Below are positions 15,640-18,596 of a stretch of 18,596 nt of DNA, piece by piece. This stretch comes from Bacteroidia bacterium (lineage in GTDB: Bacteria > Bacteroidota > Bacteroidia > Chitinophagales > Saprospiraceae). Each line of letters opens with the position of its first letter. Positions within the stretch are counted from its first letter, which is position 1. Where the stretch lies: contig JAUIIF010000022.1 in assembly GCA_030431945.1 (NCBI GenBank), positions 1-18,596 on the forward strand, in the 5' to 3' direction. The notes under the pieces were generated by a model. The model worked only from the letters and a program-made list of their open reading frames with translations, ran no database searches and had not been told where the DNA came from. The position numbers and the translations under genes are program-made.

Positions 15640-15725
15640 GTGGAGATGATTTATTACCAAGGACAACTAATGGGCAATACTGCAACCTGTACCTTGCAAA
15701 CTATTATACTCAAATTTCGCCGCAA

Positions 15726-16364
15726 ATGTACGTAATCTACGTCAACGACCGTCCACTTACCCTGCTTGCTAAAAACGATCCCCGCACCCGCGCCCGCGCC
15801 GAACAATACCAACGGGAGCCAACCCACTTAACGGCGATTTACTCCGGCAAACCCCGTACCCTGCTTAATTATGCGGATATGTTGGAAAAAGGAAGCCCTA
15901 AAGTTTTGGCTGTTGACTTGCTGGCGGACGACCTGGAAAAGCTTTGGGAAGACTTCCGCAGCCATTATCGCTGGCTCCCGGCAGCAGGTGGCGTCGTTCA
16001 GCATGAGGCCTCGGGGAAGTTTCTTTTCATCTTTCGGCGAGGCTACTGGGATCTTCCCAAAGGAAAGATTGACGCCGGAGAGGAAATCGTTGCGGCCGCC
16101 ACACGGGAAGTCGCGGAGGAAACGGGGTTGAAGACCGTTAAGCTGGGGGAACCGCTACCAACGACTTACCATACTTACCGGAACCGTAAGGAAAAGCGGA
16201 TCCTGAAACCAACCTACTGGTTTCGTATGACCACCAATCAGGATACTTTGGTGCCGGAAACGGCAGAGGATATTGAGCGGGCAGAATGGCGGGATGTTTC
16301 GGATTTCAAGGACGAGGCCCTGCCAATGTACCAAAGCTTACGGGAAGTATTGGCCATGCTGTAG
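15726..16364 (+). CDS. NUDIX hydrolase with an extra N-terminal domain
   Basis: The protein is 212 residues. A perfect NUDIX box GX5EX7REUXEEXGU spans Gly113-Leu135, including the R-E-V-A-E-E metal-binding core. NUDIX enzymes cleave nucleoside diphosphates linked to another moiety, such as ADP-ribose, NADH, oxidised nucleotides, Ap4A or (p)ppGpp-type compounds. The substrate here is unknown. The first ~82 residues precede the NUDIX fold and form a separate small domain (Y-V-I-Y-V-N-D-R-P start), a layout I associate with NUDIX proteins of Bacteroidota. W-D-L-P-K-G-K just ahead of the box is typical of the Ap4A/ADP-ribose-like branch. The protein is cytoplasmic, with no signal peptide. It is transcribed divergently from pyrE; the start was chosen because it is the only ATG consistent with the short intergenic gap. 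Confidence 0.95.
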   Translation: MYVIYVNDRPLTLLAKNDPRTRARAEQYQREPTHLTAIYSGKPRTLLNYADMLEKGSPKVLAVDLLADDLEKLWEDFRSHYRWLPAAGGVVQHEASGKFLFIFRRGYWDLPKGKIDAGEEIVAAATREVAEETGLKTVKLGEPLPTTYHTYRNRKEKRILKPTYWFRMTTNQDTLVPETAEDIERAEWRDVSDFKDEALPMYQSLREVLAML

Positions 16365-16655
16365 TTGGTGAAAGGTGACCTGTTTTTAGTTGTTCACTCT
16401 CCACGGGGTGCAGGGGCGATTTACCTCAACGGCCGCAGGGATAAGGCATTTAGCTATTGTTGTCAGCATCGCACAGTTGCCTCTAATCGGATAAGTTTGC
16501 GCTGTTCTGGCCATGCCCCTGACCCGGAGGAAAGGACGTCTGCTAACCCCGATGCTACTGGTGGTTATCTGACCGTGTGAACATCAGGAGGATTAAGTGG
16601 TTAAACAGCGAATAATCAGTCGTCATGCTGCTCAAGCGATCGCGATTTGCTGATT

Positions 16656-16685
16656 AGCTGATACTTGTGCGCCCAGCTTTTTTTT
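16656..16685 (+). terminator. Weak possible terminator downstream of the NUDIX gene
   Basis: A 5-bp stem, AGCTG/CAGCT, with a 13-base loop is followed at once by an eight-T run (16678-16685). The T-tract is good but the stem is short, and it lies about 290 bases after the NUDIX stop. Confidence 0.25.
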
Positions 16686-16716
16686 GACAAAGATTTCTCC
16701 GGTAGTGATATCGTGT

Positions 16717-16724
16717 TATATTTG
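16717..16724 (+). promoter_or_regulatory. Bacteroidota-type -7 element upstream of the SdrD-like gene
   Basis: TATATTTG is an exact match to TAnnTTTG, in AT-rich DNA. A TTTGAC at 16683-16688 could act as -33 element, but the gap of 28 bases is longer than the usual ~20. If used, transcription would start near 16731, leaving a leader of ~217 bases to 16948 or ~430 bases to 17161. Confidence 0.4.
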
Positions 16725-17160
16725 TGAGCACTTCGAGATTTTTTTTCGAATGCATTATGTTTTGTAATTTGCTTTACTCTCAGCCACATTTGGCGGCTAT
16801 TTGCCTGAAAAAACGACCTGATAAATATAATTTTCTTTCTTTTAATGTACTGATTATTAGGTTGTTTTGACCTTTTGTCCGCCTTGTTTTCTGTCCCCCG
16901 GTGTGGGTCAAGTGTTAAGTGAAGATAGACCTAAGTTTTAGTCTCTTATGAAAATCGAACGACCTCGTACTGCCGTGCAGTCGCCAAATAACTGGCCGCT
17001 CCACCAGCAGATTTTGCCTAAGTCGGTAAAAAAAATAACTCCTTCACCTTCAGGTGCTGGAGCTTGCTACGTTCGTTCAGGCCGTAAAAACGGCGAAGAG
17101 AAATTTTCCACCTGCACGTCGGGGGCCACAGTAACGGCTCAACCGAGTAGTAAAGCTCTC

Positions 17161-18596
17161 ATGAAAAATAATCTACCTCTCCATCTTAAGTGGTCGGAAA
17201 CGCTGGCTCACAAATTTGATCTCATGACTAACAGATTTATCTCCACCACAGTGACAAGAATGACCATTCTTCTTGCTGTGTTACTTTTTGTTGTAGGTAA
17301 TGGATTGAATGCCCAGGTTGAGATATCGGCACAGGCAGCCTGTGCCGACGGAGCGGGAACGTCAGCTGCAGAGAACACCTATTACATTGTAGTCAACGAT
17401 GTTACTAATAATAGTGCAGCAACGGTCAGTACCTTTCAGGTGACAATTGATGGCGATACCCAGGTCTTTACCGCCGGTGGTAGTAGCCTGTATTTCGGAC
17501 CTTATGACCATAGCGGAACAGGTGGAGGTGTTCAGGTAGTATCCGCTACGGATGATACCAATACCGGAGAGAGTGGCTTGGCAGAAGTGCCCGAAGTGCT
17601 TTGCGGTGTTCGACCCGATGGCGGTCAGGCTTCTGGTAGTTTCTGCTTGTTTACTACTGATGCTGAAATGTCCAGTGGAGCAATCCTTGCGCAGTCCGCT
17701 CCTGGTTCCTTTATGGCAGGTGGAACAAGTGGGCAGGTGCAGTCTTATGTCCTTGTAGATGAGGCAGGGTTTATTGTTCAGACGAACATGACCGGCTTTT
17801 TCACTAATGTGGCAAGTGATGCATATACCGTTTACGCGGTAAACTACCGGGACACTGAGCCTTTGGAAGATTTTCTTCTTCCTGGTGAAGCCTTTCAACC
17901 AGTACTCGATGGCTTTGACAATGTTGATGGCAACAGCCCACTGGACGGTGCTTGTTTCACCATTTGTAACACCGATCCACCAATCATGGTGGTAGTAAAC
18001 TGCCTGAGCATCGGCTCAACCGTTTTTACGGATAACGACAATGATGCCACTTTTGAGCCACTGGACGGTGAAACGGGAATTCCTGGAGTTGAGCTAACGC
18101 TACTCACAGAAAGTGTTCCTGGTTCCGGCAACTTCGATGTAACGGTTGGCACTACGACCACCGATGCAGATGGCAACTACTTTTTTGGCGGACTTGATGA
18201 AGGTAATTATCAAGTAGTAATAGCAACCACCCCTGATGGATTCCCCATTAGCTCAACTGACGCAACCCTACCCAGCGATGCTACTGGTGACGATACGGAC
18301 AGCGGTATTCAGGGCGGTGGCCCTGGAACTTCCGTAGTAAGCCCTGTCATTGTATTAACGGCAGGCGCAGAACCAATCGGTGCTGATGAGGCAGGCGAAG
18401 GAAGCGAACAGGATGACGATGTTGCTACGGCAACCAATACTAGTGTTGATGATGCTAATGGTGACATGACCGTCGATTTCGGGTTTACACCATCCATGTC
18501 TCTTGGCTCCACAGTCTTCTATGATGTGGATAATGACGGTATGCAGTATCCGGCCAACCCGCTGGAAGCAGGCATTGCCGGCGTCACGGTTACGCT
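17161..18596 (+). CDS. Large exported adhesin-like protein with SdrD/Cna-B-like domains, 3' end beyond the window
   Basis: The frame is open to the right edge, with 478 codons visible. From the ATG at 17161 an N-terminal extension leads to a clear signal peptide: the basic stretch M-T-N-R-F-I-S-T-T-V-T-R, the core I-L-L-A-V-L-L-F-V-V, and a probable cut at L-N-A/Q. ATGs at 16948, 17224 and 17260 are also in frame. 17224 gives the most conventional ~30-residue signal, while 17161 gives a typical M-K-N-N start. The next ~240 residues are a Cys-poor domain I do not recognise. An SdrD/Cna-B-like domain begins near residue 283 with G-S-T-V-F-T-D-N-D-N-D, continues with G-I-P-G-V-E-L-T-L-L and D-G-N-Y-F-F-G-G-L, and ends D-F-G-F. 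A second begins near residue 448 (G-S-T-V-F-Y-D-V-D-N-D-G). Such Asp-rich beta-sandwiches bind calcium and form rigid stalks of surface proteins. In Bacteroidota they usually leave by type IX secretion, but any sorting domain would lie outside the window. Confidence 0.85.
   Translation, partial: MKNNLPLHLKWSETLAHKFDLMTNRFISTTVTRMTILLAVLLFVVGNGLNAQVEISAQAACADGAGTSAAENTYYIVVNDVTNNSAATVSTFQVTIDGDTQVFTAGGSSLYFGPYDHSGTGGGVQVVSATDDTNTGESGLAEVPEVLCGVRPDGGQASGSFCLFTTDAEMSSGAILAQSAPGSFMAGGTSGQVQSYVLVDEAGFIVQTNMTGFFTNVASDAYTVYAVNYRDTEPLEDFLLPGEAFQPVLDGFDNVDGNSPLDGACFTICNTDPPIMVVVNCLSIGSTVFTDNDNDATFEPLDGETGIPGVELTLLTESVPGSGNFDVTVGTTTTDADGNYFFGGLDEGNYQVVIATTPDGFPISSTDATLPSDATGDDTDSGIQGGGPGTSVVSPVIVLTAGAEPIGADEAGEGSEQDDDVATATNTSVDDANGDMTVDFGFTPSMSLGSTVFYDVDNDGMQYPANPLEAGIAGVTVT

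Larger units (their letters stand above)
16365..17160. other. Long leader/intergenic region before the SdrD-like adhesin
   Basis: No convincing gene is seen between the NUDIX stop and about 16947. A 71-codon frame directly after the NUDIX stop lacks an ATG start and any motif. A weak hairpin (AGCTG/CAGCT, 16656-16678) followed by eight T's could terminate the NUDIX transcript. From ~16680 the DNA is AT-rich, with a good -7 element. From 16942 the reading frame of the downstream adhesin is already open, with an ATG at 16948, so 16948-17160 may be either a coding N-terminal extension or the end of an untranslated leader. Confidence 0.5.

Noticed and set aside
16365..16580. 71-codon plus-strand frame directly after the NUDIX gene
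   Set aside because: It begins with TTG right after the NUDIX stop, has no motif, and its composition does not resemble the neighbouring genes.
16490..16600. Region between the NUDIX gene and the adhesin considered as a possible riboswitch
   Set aside because: I could not find the conserved core of cobalamin, TPP, SAM or other common riboswitch classes.
13759..16611. The 12-mer AAGTGGTTAAAC occurs near 13760 and near 16596, with a similar inverted copy near 10306
   Set aside because: Pairs of shared 12-mers are expected by chance in a window of this size, and the flanks do not match.

Overview
The window looks like a chromosomal piece of a member of the Bacteroidota, probably of the Saprospiraceae/Lewinella type. 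The reasons are very large secreted HYR-repeat and SdrD/Cna-B-like proteins, few recognisable Shine-Dalgarno sites, two exact TAnnTTTG (-7) promoter elements, a small ECF sigma factor and a periplasmic sulfatase. The taxonomic call rests on family resemblance recalled from knowledge, not on a search. No CRISPR array, insertion sequence, integrase, tRNA or rRNA was seen.

Layout. Bases 2-7948 form one open frame. Its first ~310 bases encode the N-terminal membrane helices of an O-antigen ligase/polymerase-like protein with almost exclusively CTG/GTG codons. At about 301-322 the frame switches abruptly into an array of 26 complete HYR-like repeats (plus one partial) and a C-terminal module. I read this switch as a probable assembly chimera or recombination junction, so the true 5' end of the giant adhesin is likely missing. 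Next come a PLP-dependent methionine (glutamine-type) aminotransferase at 8085-9221 and an omega-amidase at 9301-10077, which form a coherent transaminase/omega-amidase pair. A gene-poor stretch of about 480 bases leads to an ECF sigma factor (10560-11069) with a candidate sigma-54-type promoter and a strong intrinsic terminator. A sulfatase (11175-12626) and a flavin amine oxidase (12697-13755) follow on the plus strand. They converge on an M42 metallopeptidase (13765-14850, minus) that lies downstream of pyrE (14998-15639, minus). pyrE is divergent from a NUDIX hydrolase (15726-16364, plus). A gene-free leader of roughly 600-800 bases, with one good -7 promoter element, precedes a second large exported adhesin with SdrD/Cna-B-like domains that runs off the right edge.

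Functionally this is mostly a housekeeping neighbourhood (pyrimidine synthesis, keto-acid/amide salvage, peptide degradation, NUDIX clean-up) flanked by two large cell-surface or secreted proteins. I see no convincing evidence of a new multi-gene defence or biosynthetic system. The points most worth a second look are the chimeric 5' end, the giant HYR array with its diversified synonymous codons, the possible sigma-54 control of the ECF factor, and the uncertain start of the SdrD-like protein.
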